DNA of 36,641 bases from Verrucomicrobiota bacterium (GCA_037139415.1 JBAXGN010000067.1:1-36641); one strand, 5' to 3'. Numbered from the stretch's first letter, positions 8,443-17,182 are shown. Notes: generated from the letters alone by a model not told the origin. Program-made: numbers and translations.

Positions 8443-9654
8443 GTGAATTCAGAAAACGAGATTCAGGCTGAAGTTCGTAAGTCAGGCCGATGGGTAACGA
8501 CCTTGGAAGGCTACCGGGCTTTTCATCCCAATCCGTTACCGCCTGCGATCAATTGGTCATCGCAATTAGCTTCGGCTTTGGCGGATGCTTCGTTATTGAT
8601 TGGGCGTCTGGCTGGCGAGGGCAAGCGCCTGCCAAGTCCACACATTCTCATTCGGCCATTCATTCGCCGCGAAGCCGTGTTGTCCAGTCGCATTGAAGGT
8701 ACCCAAGCCACCTTGGGAGAATTATTGGCCGCTGAAGCCGGGGCGAGTATCAAGCGTAGCCCGGACGATTTGCGGGAGGTGGCAAACTATGTGACCGCGC
8801 TTGAGTATGGCATTGAGCGCCTTAAGACATGGCCGCTCTCATTGCGGTTGGTGCGCGAACTGCACGAGCGATTAATGACAGGTGTGCGCGGGAGCCATGC
8901 CACTCCCGGGGAGTTTCGCCGTTCACAAAATTGGATTGGAAAGCCGGGGGCGACACTTAACCAGGCGTCCTATGTGCCACCACCACCTGATGCTTTGGGT
9001 GACCAACTCGCAAATTGGGAGCGCTTCCTCCATGATCGTACCCAGCCTCCGCTCATCCATGCGGCGATGATGCATTACCAGTTTGAGGCCCTTCATCCGT
9101 TTCTGGATGGCAATGGACGGGTGGGGCGTCTGCTTATTACACTGCTGCTTTGTGAACGTGAAATGTTGCCCGCGCCGCTGCTGTATCTTTCCGCGTTTTT
9201 TGAAGCCACCCAAGACAGTTACTACAATGGGTTGAGCAGAGTGACTGAGCATGGTGACTGGGAAGGCTGGATTCAATATTTCCTCAATGGTGTGGCCCGT
9301 CAGTCGGAAGATGCTCTTAGCCGGGCTGAACGCATCAACCAACTCCTGGAGATGTGGTGCGGGTTATTGGTTGGCAAAGCAAATGCGAATGTTGCGCTTC
9401 AGATCATTGACCTGCTCGGTGCGAATCCCTTCCTCACGCCGCGCGGGGTCGAACAAAAGCTTGGGTTTGCGTACAACACGGTGATGCGCGCTATTAAACG
9501 GTTGCAGGAGCATGGCATTATCACGGTTACCACCGAAGCCAGACGTGACCGGGTCTTTTGCGCCAAAGCGTTGCTCGACATTCTTGAGGAGCCCGCTCGT
9601 CTGATACCCAGCGAGCCTTCCATCAGGGATCAGCAAAGGCAGCAAGGAATGTAA
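8443..9654 (+). CDS. Class II Fic-domain AMP-transferase with C-terminal winged helix
   Basis: 403 aa, cytoplasmic. The N-terminal Fic_N region carries the inhibitory-helix motif (S/T)xxxE(G/N) as S81-S-R-I-E85-G86, which marks an autoinhibited class II Fic protein. The catalytic loop is HPFLDGNGRVGR at 218-229, matching HPFx[D/E]GNGRxxR in full. Residues of about 315-385 look like a winged helix-turn-helix (NPFLTPRGVEQKLGFAYNTVMRAIKRLQEHGIITV). The family attaches AMP to target-protein hydroxyls; the target here is unknown. The start is the GTG at 8443, directly after the operator-like array, and the protein begins M-N-S-E-N-E-I. There is no separate antitoxin gene, as expected when inhibition is built in. 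The strongly AT-rich upstream island contrasts with its GC-rich surroundings and hints at horizontal acquisition. Confidence 0.92.
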   Translation: MNSENEIQAEVRKSGRWVTTLEGYRAFHPNPLPPAINWSSQLASALADASLLIGRLAGEGKRLPSPHILIRPFIRREAVLSSRIEGTQATLGELLAAEAGASIKRSPDDLREVANYVTALEYGIERLKTWPLSLRLVRELHERLMTGVRGSHATPGEFRRSQNWIGKPGATLNQASYVPPPPDALGDQLANWERFLHDRTQPPLIHAAMMHYQFEALHPFLDGNGRVGRLLITLLLCEREMLPAPLLYLSAFFEATQDSYYNGLSRVTEHGDWEGWIQYFLNGVARQSEDALSRAERINQLLEMWCGLLVGKANANVALQIIDLLGANPFLTPRGVEQKLGFAYNTVMRAIKRLQEHGIITVTTEARRDRVFCAKALLDILEEPARLIPSEPSIRDQQRQQGM

Positions 9655-9728
9655 TGGTTTACTTCCAGTGGACAAGTTGGCGAGTGCGGTTCACTATCGG
9701 TCAACCATTATGGATAGAGAGAAACTCG

Positions 9729-12035
9729 ATGAAAACGCATCTGCTTATTCTCGTTACCGCCCTAGCAACCAGCGGCTTTGCCGCCCAGAACCTGACGCTG
9801 GCCACGCGCGGGCAACCTGCCGCTTGCACCATCGTGCGGCCAGCCAACGCCTCGCCTTCCCAGGTGTACGCCGCTGAGGAATTCCAGAAATTCACCGAGC
9901 AGATGACCGGCGTAAAATTGCCGATCATCACCGACGATGCGCCGCTGCCGGAGCGCGCAGTTCTAATCGGCATAACCCGTTATACGGCGGGCATGTCGCC
10001 TGTGGCCATGGATTTGAAGTCGTTTGGGGACGATGGCTTTCGCCTGATATGTTGTCCGCCTTACCTGCTGATCATCGGCGGCCCGGTGCGTGGCACACTC
10101 TATGGCGTGTATGAAACTCTCGAACGTTTTGGCGGCTGCCGTTGGTACACCACCTGGCACAGCGTCATCCCCAAGCTCGATTCCTGGAGTATGCCGCCGT
10201 TCGATGAAACGCAGAAACTCGCCTTCGCCATGCGCGAACCGTTCTGGTTTGATATGTTCGATGGCAACCTGGCTGCCCGCAACAAGGCCAACGGCAATTC
10301 CATGCGCCTGACCGAGAAGCATGGCGGCAAAATCCGATTTGGTGGCGGGCTCTTTGTGCATACGTTCAACTCCCTGTGTCCGCCGGAGGAGTTTTTTGCC
10401 ACGCATCCCGAGTATTTCAGCGAGGTCAACGGTCAGCGGACCAAAGATCATTCCCAGCTTTGCCTCGCCAACCCGGAGGTCTTGAAGATTGTCACCGGGC
10501 GCCTGCTGGCGCGCATCCGCAAGGATCCCGGCGCGAAGCTGTTCAGTGTCAGCCAGAATGACTGGCATGGCTTCTGCACCTGTGCTGTCTGCAAGTCGCT
10601 GGATGACCGGGAGGAGTCACATGCCGGTTCGCTGATTCATTTTGTGAACCAGGTGGCGGAAGCGGTGGAGAAAGAGTTTCCGGAGGTGTGGATCGAGACA
10701 CTGGCCTACCAATACACGCGCAAGCCGCCGAAAACCATCCGCCCCCGCCACAACGTCGTGCCGCGCCTGTGTTCCATTGAATGCGATTTTTCCCATGCGC
10801 TCGACCAGAGCGCGTTTGAGCAGAACCGGAAGTTCACCGGCGAAATCAAGGCCTGGAGCGCCATGACCGACAAGCTCTATGTGTGGGATTACACCACAAA
10901 CTTCCGCCATTACATCGGGCCGTTCCCCAACGTGCTCGCGTTGCAGGGCAACGTGCAATTTTTCCGCGACCATCACGTCGTGGGGCTTTTCGAGCAGGGG
11001 GCCTATCAGGGACGGCATGGGGATTTCTCCGAACTCAAGGGTTGGCTGCTGGCCAAGTGGCTCTGGAATCCGGACCTCCCCGCCAAGCCGCTGCTGGATG
11101 ATTTCTTTGCCGGTTACTACGGCGCCGCCGCGCCGCTGGTGCGCCAGTATTTTGATGAGATCCACACGTTCTATAATGATCCCACCAATAAACCGCTGCG
11201 TATCTTTGAGGATGTGAAGAAATCGGCCATCCCGGACAGCTTCTATGAACGCGCGGCCGGACTCTGGCAGCAGGCCGAGGCGGCGGTCAAAGATTCACCC
11301 GTCCACCGTTACAACGTCCGCATGGGTGCCATTCCCGTGCTGTACACCCGCCTATTGCGCCTGGCACCGATGGAAGACATCAAGGTTTGGGTCACCCAAA
11401 ATCCCGGACAGTATGACGTGCCGCCGGAGCGTCGCGCGCTGGCCGCCGAATTACTGACGCGCTTCCGCGAGGCCAAAGACATCCGCATCTCCGAGAACAA
11501 CGAAAGCCATCAAAAAGCGCTGGCGCAATGGATGAGCTGGACCAATCCTTTGCCCTCGGCTGCCGCCGTGCCCCAGGGGCGGGCCATCGTCGAGGATACC
11601 GTGCTCTCGCTCAGCAAGCGCGGGACCTGGGGTGACACTGTGACCGATCCGCTGGCGGCGGATAAATCCGCCCTGAAACTCTACAACACCCATTACGAAT
11701 GGTGTGCCACCCTGCCGTTCAGCCGCGTGGCGTTTGATCCCGGCAAGAAATACCGTATCCGCATGAGGGTGCGCGTGGAAAAGGAACCGGGCAAGGACGG
11801 CGAAGCGTTCTGGGCGGGTGTCTATGATCCCGAACACAAAAAGAGCCACGGTGGTTGCGAACGCAAAACGACGGCGGTGGGTGACGGGTACACGTGGTAC
11901 GACGTCGCCGAATGGGTGCCCGAACGCAGCCACTACTTCTGGATCGGTCCCGGCCGATTCGACAAAAACGTCCCGAATAGTTCCGCCATCAAAGCGGTGT
12001 ACGTGGATCAGCTTGAGTTGATGCGACTTGATTGA
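9729..12035 (+). CDS. Exported DUF4838 protein (alpha-glucuronidase-like N-domain, predicted glycosidase)
   Basis: 768 aa from the ATG at 9729, which follows a GAGAG-type ribosome binding site and opens with a signal peptide (MKTHLLILVTALATSGFAAQ). An earlier in-frame ATG at 9654 would precede this signal and is rejected. Residues of about 25-140 look like the small alpha/beta domain found in front of GH67/GH20 barrels (AEEFQKFTEQMTG, LIIGGPVRGTLYGVYETLER). DUF4838 follows, with FFATHPEYF, FSVSQNDW and a CxCxxC motif at C283, C285 and C288, then DHHVVGLFEQGAYQGRHGDF and LKGWLLAKWLWNPD. The C-terminal 160 residues look like a beta-sandwich. Members are probably polysaccharide-degrading, but the reaction is unproven. 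The frameshifted gene at 4335-5784 appears to be a relative. Confidence 0.82.
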   Translation: MKTHLLILVTALATSGFAAQNLTLATRGQPAACTIVRPANASPSQVYAAEEFQKFTEQMTGVKLPIITDDAPLPERAVLIGITRYTAGMSPVAMDLKSFGDDGFRLICCPPYLLIIGGPVRGTLYGVYETLERFGGCRWYTTWHSVIPKLDSWSMPPFDETQKLAFAMREPFWFDMFDGNLAARNKANGNSMRLTEKHGGKIRFGGGLFVHTFNSLCPPEEFFATHPEYFSEVNGQRTKDHSQLCLANPEVLKIVTGRLLARIRKDPGAKLFSVSQNDWHGFCTCAVCKSLDDREESHAGSLIHFVNQVAEAVEKEFPEVWIETLAYQYTRKPPKTIRPRHNVVPRLCSIECDFSHALDQSAFEQNRKFTGEIKAWSAMTDKLYVWDYTTNFRHYIGPFPNVLALQGNVQFFRDHHVVGLFEQGAYQGRHGDFSELKGWLLAKWLWNPDLPAKPLLDDFFAGYYGAAAPLVRQYFDEIHTFYNDPTNKPLRIFEDVKKSAIPDSFYERAAGLWQQAEAAVKDSPVHRYNVRMGAIPVLYTRLLRLAPMEDIKVWVTQNPGQYDVPPERRALAAELLTRFREAKDIRISENNESHQKALAQWMSWTNPLPSAAAVPQGRAIVEDTVLSLSKRGTWGDTVTDPLAADKSALKLYNTHYEWCATLPFSRVAFDPGKKYRIRMRVRVEKEPGKDGEAFWAGVYDPEHKKSHGGCERKTTAVGDGYTWYDVAEWVPERSHYFWIGPGRFDKNVPNSSAIKAVYVDQLELMRLD

Positions 12036-12086
12036 GCCTCCGCTTTTCCCTTGCGCCAGACGGCAATCCGTCGTTTCCTTATTCCC

Positions 12087-12938
12087 ATGCATACATATAT
12101 GAATCTTCGCGCGCTTTGCGGTTTGGCCCTGGGCTGGATGCTCGGTGGCATGTTGATGGCCCAGAATGCGCCCACCCCGCAGGAACCCGCTCTGTTTCCC
12201 GGCAAACGTTCGGATTGGCACGGTTATGATCGCTACGAGTTTCCGCTGGCCGACAAGTCGCTCATTGTCATCCGGCCCAAGCAGCCGCTGCCCGGCAATC
12301 CGTGGGCGTGGAAGGGGGAATTCCTGGACGCCTTTCCCGGCACGGAAATCGCGCTGTTGGGCAAGGGATTCCATATCGTGCATTACCGGACACCGAACAT
12401 GCTGGGCTGTCCGGACGTGGTTCAGCAATGGAACGCCGCCTATCAGGAATTGACGGAAAAACACCACCTTGCCAAAAAGATGGCCCTCATCGGGCTGAGC
12501 CGGGGCGGGCTGTACTGCTACAACTGGGCGGCGGCCAACCCGGACAAAGTGGCCTGCATTTATGCCGATGCCGCCGTGTGCGATTTCAAAAGCTGGCCTG
12601 GCGGCAAAGGCAAGGGCAAAGGCAGTCCGGGCGATTGGAAGCTGGTGCTGGACCGCTACCACTTCAATTCCGAGGCCGAGGCGCTGGCGTACAAGTTAAA
12701 CCCGGTGGACAACCTGGCCCCGCTGGCGAAGGCGGGAATTCCGCTCATCCATGTGTATGGCGATGCGGATGACGTGGTGCCGTGGGAGGAAAACACCGGG
12801 ATCATCGCCGAGCGCTATCGCAAGCTGGGCGGAACGATTGTCCTGATCGGCAAACCCGGCATCAAACATCACCCGCACGGCCTGACCGATCCCACCCCCG
12901 TCGTTGATTTCATCCTCAAGCACGCGGCGGGACGGTAG
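12087..12938 (+). CDS. Exported alpha/beta-hydrolase
   Basis: 283 aa from the ATG at 12087; a second ATG at 12099 is an equal candidate, and both retain the signal peptide (NLRALCGLALGWMLGGMLMAQ). The alpha/beta-hydrolase triad is visible: nucleophile elbow G-L-S-R-G-G with Ser138, acid in Y-G-D-A-D-D-V-V-P-W, and His in K-H-H-P-H-G near the C-terminus. A low-complexity loop (G-G-K-G-K-G-K-G-S) interrupts the cap region. It starts 51 nt after the DUF4838 gene on the same strand, so the two may be co-transcribed and act on the same polysaccharide, for example by removing ester groups. That role is inferred from neighbourhood only. Confidence 0.82.
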   Translation: MHTYMNLRALCGLALGWMLGGMLMAQNAPTPQEPALFPGKRSDWHGYDRYEFPLADKSLIVIRPKQPLPGNPWAWKGEFLDAFPGTEIALLGKGFHIVHYRTPNMLGCPDVVQQWNAAYQELTEKHHLAKKMALIGLSRGGLYCYNWAAANPDKVACIYADAAVCDFKSWPGGKGKGKGSPGDWKLVLDRYHFNSEAEALAYKLNPVDNLAPLAKAGIPLIHVYGDADDVVPWEENTGIIAERYRKLGGTIVLIGKPGIKHHPHGLTDPTPVVDFILKHAAGR

Positions 12939-13166
12939 GGGTGGGAAGTTACATCCTTGGCGAGGTCGCCCTTCCGGCCAATCCTAAATGGGTTGCGTCC
13001 ATGAAGCCCAATGGTTGGCCTGCCAAGGGGAAAGGGGGCGGCGGGACAAAATGGGACTGGTTTTGTACTGGTTTTTGACCGGGCCAGACCAACAACGTGG
13101 GATGGACAAAACCGCAATTAACCTGCTTTAACGGTTTGACTTGCTTGGCACCCGCTCCTAAATTGG

Positions 13167-14222
13167 ATGACGATGTTGACGGCTGGTGCCAATTCGGCAA
13201 AGGGATTTGAGTCCTTTACCGCGAACGCCGACTCCCAACTTGCCTGGCGGCAAATTGCGGAGCCGGTGGAACCGTTTTTACTCGCAGTCGCCGGCCGCTT
13301 GCAAGATCAGGTGACGGCGTTTGATCCTGAAATTGCGACGTATGCGCGGTACGCGATCAGCAACCAGGGCAAGCAGATCCGCCCGGTTCTGGTGGGCTTG
13401 AGCGCCAGCGCCGCCGGCCGCCTCGAGGATGCTCACATCACTGCCGCCGTGATCATCGAGATGGTCCACCTGGCCACGCTCGTGCACGACGACATTGTGG
13501 ATGAAGCGAATTTGCGCCGTGGCCGACCCACGCTGGCTTCCAACTGGGGCAATGAAATTTCCGTGCTGCTGGGGGACTGCCTGTTTGCCCATGCGCTCGT
13601 GCTGGCGGCCGGTTTTCCCACCACCGAGGTCTGTCGGGCGGTTGCCTCGGCCACCAACACGGTGTGCTCGGGTGAAATCTTGCAAACGCAGCGCCGCCAA
13701 AACTTCCAATTCAGCCAGGCGGAATATTTTAAAATCCTGGGAATGAAAACGGGCGAACTGTTCGCGCTGGCGTGCGACATGGGAGCCTTCCTGAGCGGCG
13801 CCCCCGGCCCGACCCGCACCGCGTTGCGCGAATACGGCATGGCGCTGGGCACCGCGTACCAGATTTACGATGATTGCGTGGATTTGTTTGGCACGGAAGC
13901 CGAAGTCGGAAAATCGCTGGGGACGGACCTGATCACTGGCAAGTTGACCCTTCCGGTGATTTTCCTGCTGGAAAGCCTGCCGGTTGCAGAGCGGACGCGC
14001 TGGCAGGAGCAACTGACAACTTGGGATGCCAGCCAGCTTGATGGCCTCCAAAAATTGCTACGGCAACACCAAGCGCTGCCGCGCACCCAGGCCGTCATCC
14101 GCAGGTATCTGGAGCATGCCCGTAGTTGTCTGAAGGGGCTGCCTGGCCAAAGCGGGACGGGTTTGGGCGGGTTGGCGGATTTACTGGAGCGCATGGCGCA
14201 CGAGTTCGAGGAGGCGGGTTAA
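13167..14222 (+). CDS. Long-chain polyprenyl diphosphate synthase
   Basis: 351 aa, cytoplasmic, all-alpha isoprenyl synthase. The first Asp-rich motif is H-D-D-I-V-D (D108, D109, D112) followed by L-R-R-G-R-P-T. The second is Y-D-D-C-V-D (D235, D236, D239) followed by G-K-S-L-G-T-D. GKQIRPVLV near residue 68 binds the IPP diphosphate. The residue five places before the first Asp is Ala103, a small residue that in this family allows long chains, so the product is probably a C35-C50 quinone side chain. The ATG at 13167 is used; a second ATG is two codons later. The gene ends 3 nt before the sigma factor start and carries that gene's ribosome binding site in its last codons. Confidence 0.93.
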   Translation: MTMLTAGANSAKGFESFTANADSQLAWRQIAEPVEPFLLAVAGRLQDQVTAFDPEIATYARYAISNQGKQIRPVLVGLSASAAGRLEDAHITAAVIIEMVHLATLVHDDIVDEANLRRGRPTLASNWGNEISVLLGDCLFAHALVLAAGFPTTEVCRAVASATNTVCSGEILQTQRRQNFQFSQAEYFKILGMKTGELFALACDMGAFLSGAPGPTRTALREYGMALGTAYQIYDDCVDLFGTEAEVGKSLGTDLITGKLTLPVIFLLESLPVAERTRWQEQLTTWDASQLDGLQKLLRQHQALPRTQAVIRRYLEHARSCLKGLPGQSGTGLGGLADLLERMAHEFEEAG

Positions 14223-14225
14223 CCA

Positions 14226-14879
14226 GTGATTATGGGGACGATGGTACCTGACAATAACGGTTCCGGGACACCGCCAGCCTCGGGGGATTCGGTTGCGGTT
14301 GGTCGCACCCAATTAGAGGACGAGGTGCTCGTGTCCCGCGCGCAGCGGGGTGAAGCCACTGCCTTTGAAGAATTGGTCCGCCGTTATCAGGATCGCATTT
14401 ACTCGACGATCTACAACATGACGTCCAATCATGAGGACGCCGGGGATTTGGCTCAGGAAACGTTCATCAAAGCATACCGTGCGCTCAATTCCTTTAAAGG
14501 TGACTCGAGCTTCTACACTTGGATCTACCGTATCGCCATCAATAAAACCCTCAATTTCCTGAAGCAACGCAAGAATCGGGTGCTGATGAGTCTGAACGAC
14601 CTGGATTTTAACGCCGAACATGATCCGGATATTGTGGCGCTGATTTCCGAAAAAACCCCGCGCCGCGATATCAACCTGGCGGAGTTACAGGAAAAATTGA
14701 ACGCGGCGATGCTGAAGCTGTCTGAAATTCATCGGTTAGTGGTGACCCTGCACGATATTCAGGGCATGCCACACGAAGAGATTGCGCAGATTATGGATTG
14801 CAATGTGGGAACGGTTCGCTCGCGCTTGTTTTATGCGCGGCAACAGTTGCAGTCGTATTTATCGGATTACTTGAAATAA
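14226..14879 (+). CDS. RNA polymerase sigma-70 family factor, ECF type
   Basis: 217 aa. Region 2 (about residues 38-115) is AQRGEATAFEELVRRYQDR, DLAQETFIKAYRAL and SFYTWIYRIAINKTLNFLK. Region 4 (about 155-215) is LSEIHRLVVTLHDIQGMP and HEEIAQIMDCNVGTVRSRL. There is no region 1 or 3. The GTG at 14226 is preferred because AGGAGG lies at 14209-14214 inside the end of the preceding gene; ATGs at 14232 and 14241 are alternatives. It follows the polyprenyl synthase by 3 nt and is followed 5 nt later by a single-TM protein, probably one transcript. The layout fits a sigma factor with a membrane-linked partner. Confidence 0.93.
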   Translation: MIMGTMVPDNNGSGTPPASGDSVAVGRTQLEDEVLVSRAQRGEATAFEELVRRYQDRIYSTIYNMTSNHEDAGDLAQETFIKAYRALNSFKGDSSFYTWIYRIAINKTLNFLKQRKNRVLMSLNDLDFNAEHDPDIVALISEKTPRRDINLAELQEKLNAAMLKLSEIHRLVVTLHDIQGMPHEEIAQIMDCNVGTVRSRLFYARQQLQSYLSDYLK

Positions 14880-14884
14880 GTCGT

Positions 14885-15352
14885 ATGAGTGACAGTGACA
14901 CGAACATTCCGCCAGAGAATTTGGAGCCAGTGCGCCGCCTGCTGGCCCTCAAGCGGCATGAACAGCCGCCGCCGGGTTTCCGTGCCGACTTTGTCGGCAA
15001 GGTGATGGACCGAATTCGCGCGGGCGACAACGCTGAAGCAACGCCTTGGTTGACCCGCTGGTGGCAGACCTTGGTTTCCCGCCCGGCGCTTTCCGCCGCC
15101 CTGGCGGGCGGCACGTGTGTGTTACTCATCGGCGGGATGGTTTATTCGAGCAGCCTGAAGCCGGATCCCAAAGCCCAAGAGTTGGCCCTCCCATCGCTGA
15201 ATGGCACCAAACTCGGTCCGGCGTTTTACAACGAATTTTTCACCAGCAACCCCGAGCTGGCTACCAATACCAGCTCAGCTACGCGCGCGATGCCTTCGCT
15301 ATTTGCCCCCATCTCACTGCCAGTGGAACGTACCAGTTTCCAGACCAATTAG
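14885..15352 (+). CDS. Single-membrane-span protein downstream of the sigma factor (possible anti-sigma factor)
   Basis: 155 aa. It starts at the ATG at 14885, 5 nt after the sigma factor stop. Residues 1-75 are hydrophilic and would be cytoplasmic, including LEPVRRLLALKRHEQPPPGFRADF, a sequence style seen in short anti-sigma-like N-termini. One membrane helix follows at about 76-96 (LSAALAGGTCVLLIGGMVY), then a 60-residue Ser/Thr/Pro-rich tail outside. There is no zinc-finger HxxxCxxC, so it is not a canonical ZAS anti-sigma factor. A role as regulator of the adjacent sigma factor is inferred from position and topology only. It converges on hisS with a gap of only 6 nt. Confidence 0.65.
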   Translation: MSDSDTNIPPENLEPVRRLLALKRHEQPPPGFRADFVGKVMDRIRAGDNAEATPWLTRWWQTLVSRPALSAALAGGTCVLLIGGMVYSSSLKPDPKAQELALPSLNGTKLGPAFYNEFFTSNPELATNTSSATRAMPSLFAPISLPVERTSFQTN

Positions 15353-15358
15353 CCGCAG

Positions 15359-16630
15359 TCACGTCGAAGCCGGACCACACCAAGACTTGATTATACCGCT
15401 CACCGGGCCGGTGTGGGTTTGTTCTTCTCGGGTACGGAGATTTTTCAGACGCACCTGGTTTTCCCCGCGTTCATTTCGCGCCACGCAGGCGGTGCAGCCC
15501 GCATTCAATTCCAGCGCGCGCTTGAATTGTTTGTCCGATTTAAGCGGCGTGAACGAATAATCCACCAGCAGCCCGGCCTGGCGCAATTCCTGGACCAGTT
15601 TGAGCGACTCGGGCCGCAGGGCCTCGTCCTCGATCAATACAAACGCATTCAGTCCGGAGCTGAATTTGGGAAGCAGCTTGCGTTCCTTGAGCAATTCCAG
15701 CAGGACCACGTCTCCCATGCCGAAACCCAGCGCGGGAAGGTTCACCTTGCCGCCGCTCAGCAGTTTGACGAGGTTATCGTAACGCCCACCGCCAGCGATG
15801 GCGCGAAACTCGCCTTTCACGTCAAAGGCTTCAAACACCACCCCGGTATAATAGGCCAAACCGCGAATGACGGCGTAATCAATTTTGACAAACCCTTCCA
15901 AGCCCCGCGCCGCGAGGTTGGCCAGGATGCGCTGCAACTCGTCGGTGGGTAGCCCGGCCTGAATGAAGGCATTGACTTCTTCCAAAGAGAAGCCGAGCAC
16001 CCCCAGCTTTTTCGTATTTTCTTCCGGCGTCGTGCGCTCCAGTTTATCCACCACCTGGAAAAAATCGTATTCTTTGGCGGCATCGCCATTTTTGCGCTGG
16101 AAGAATTCATGCCACGCATTGCGGCTGCTCAGGCGGATCACAAAATCCTGCTGAGTCAGGCCAAACCCGCGCAAGGTATCAATTAACAGCGCGATCAATT
16201 CGGCATCCGCCGCCACGTCGGATTCGCCGATGATATCCGCATTGAACTGAAAATGTTCGCGCAACCGGCCCTTCTGCTGGCGCTCATAGCGGAACAGTTG
16301 CGGGAGGGCAAACCATTTGATGGGCTTCTTGTACGCCCGCTCGTGCGCGGCCACCATGCGTGCCAAGGTGGGCGTCAGCTCAGGCCGCAGCGAGATCTCA
16401 CGGTCCCCCTTGTCGCGGAAGTTGTAAAGCTGGCCGACGATTTCCGCACCGCTTTTAGTGGTGTATAGTTCGAGGGTCTCCAATGGCGGCCCGTCGTATT
16501 CGCGGAAGCCATAGCGGCGGGCTACCCCGCGCCACTGGTCGAAAATAAATTGGCGGGCATCCGCGCTCCACACATCGGTATGCGGTAACGGTTCAGGATA
16601 AAAATCACGAAATCCAGGCAGTCGTTCCAT
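15359..16630 (-). CDS. hisS: Histidyl-tRNA synthetase
   Basis: 423 aa class II synthetase, cytoplasmic, forms histidyl-tRNA. Class II motif 1 region: LPGFRDFYPEP and GFREYDGPPLET. Motif 2: FRYERQQKGRLREHFQFNADIIG. Motif 3: ALGFGMGDVVLLEL. The histidine-specific HisA segment reads I-R-G-L-A-Y-Y-T-G-V-V-F-E; the usual sequence is R-G-L-D-Y-Y, so Ala replaces Asp. The second His motif is G-G-G-R-Y-D-N-L. The C-terminal anticodon-binding domain follows (LKLVQELRQAGLLVDYSF, A-R-N-E-R-G-E). The ATG at 16630 begins M-E-R-L-P-G-F, the normal N-terminus. It lies 85 nt downstream of the HU-family gene on the same strand, separated by a terminator-like hairpin. Confidence 0.95.
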   Translation of the reverse strand: MERLPGFRDFYPEPLPHTDVWSADARQFIFDQWRGVARRYGFREYDGPPLETLELYTTKSGAEIVGQLYNFRDKGDREISLRPELTPTLARMVAAHERAYKKPIKWFALPQLFRYERQQKGRLREHFQFNADIIGESDVAADAELIALLIDTLRGFGLTQQDFVIRLSSRNAWHEFFQRKNGDAAKEYDFFQVVDKLERTTPEENTKKLGVLGFSLEEVNAFIQAGLPTDELQRILANLAARGLEGFVKIDYAVIRGLAYYTGVVFEAFDVKGEFRAIAGGGRYDNLVKLLSGGKVNLPALGFGMGDVVLLELLKERKLLPKFSSGLNAFVLIEDEALRPESLKLVQELRQAGLLVDYSFTPLKSDKQFKRALELNAGCTACVARNERGENQVRLKNLRTREEQTHTGPVSGIIKSWCGPAST

Positions 16631-16655
16631 GAGAAAAAATCAATGGTTATTAAAC

Positions 16656-16712
16656 AAAAAGGGCGCTCGCCACGAATGGCCTGAGCACCCCGAAAGTCAC
16701 CTTGGCGCGCCC
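16656..16712 (-). terminator. Probable intrinsic terminator of the HU-family gene
   Basis: Read on the minus strand, GGGCGCGCCA and TGGCGAGCGCCC pair with a 2-nt bulge and a loop of about 30 nt, followed directly by TTTTTG. It sits 3 nt after the HU stop codon and 26 nt before the hisS start. The large loop makes it a less than ideal terminator. Confidence 0.5.
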
Positions 16713-16715
16713 TGC

Positions 16716-17042
16716 TTACGCGGTCGCGGGTTTGGGTGATGGCGGCGGAGCTAGCGGCGGTAGCCGCAACACGGATTCACGCATTTCCTTGCCGGGCTTG
16801 AATTTCACCACGGAGCGCGCGGGAATCGGCACATTGGTTTTGGGCGCATTGGGATTGCGGCCCACCCGTGCTTTGCGCGGTTTCACTTCAAACACTCCGA
16901 AATTGCGCAACTCCACTTTTTTACGTTGCGCCACAGCATCGGCAATATGGTCCAGAGTTGCCTGCACCACCGCTAACACTTGCTGTTGCGAGATCTCAGG
17001 CATTTCTTTGCTGATGCGAACCACCAAGTCACGTTTTGTCAT
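16716..17042 (-). CDS. HU/IHF-family DNA-binding protein
   Basis: 108 aa. The whole HU fold is present: MTKRDLVVRISKEMPEIS with a helical pair to residue 40, then KKVELRNFGVFEVKPRKAR, the DNA-binding arm V-G-R-N-P-N-A-P-K-T with the intercalating Pro-containing tip, and PARSVVKFKPGKEMRE. It bends DNA and helps organise the nucleoid. A short Pro/Ala-rich tail (LPPLAPPPSPKPATA) extends past the usual 90-95 residues. It starts at the ATG at 17042 and has a plausible sigma-70 promoter at 17087-17115. The divergent neighbour is the Crp/Fnr regulator. Confidence 0.95.
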   Translation of the reverse strand: MTKRDLVVRISKEMPEISQQQVLAVVQATLDHIADAVAQRKKVELRNFGVFEVKPRKARVGRNPNAPKTNVPIPARSVVKFKPGKEMRESVLRLPPLAPPPSPKPATA

Positions 17043-17086
17043 AGCTATTATGTTTCGTTGTTCATGCCGCTGTTCGACTTTGCCTA

Positions 17087-17115
17087 TTCATAACTCCTTT
17101 GCGGCCAACGGTCAA
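17087..17115 (-). promoter_or_regulatory. Putative sigma-70 promoter for the HU-family gene
   Basis: On the minus strand the -35 element TTGACC (17110-17115) and -10 element TATGAA (17087-17092) are separated by exactly 17 nt, leaving a leader of about 40 nt before the HU start. It lies in the divergent region shared with the Crp/Fnr gene. Confidence 0.4.
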
Positions 17116-17182
17116 TAAGGGATTTTTCATATTTTTAGGCTGGTGAGTCCGCCAATTCAGGCCTATCTTGCAGCCATTATTC

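Noticed and set aside
8443-9654. Fic gene as half of a toxin-antitoxin pair
   Set aside because: The inhibitory motif is inside the same protein (class II), and no small partner gene flanks it.
11451-12662. 403-codon open frame on the minus strand
   Set aside because: It lies opposite the DUF4838 and alpha/beta-hydrolase genes, spans their boundary, and has no recognisable domain; it is a GC-skew shadow.
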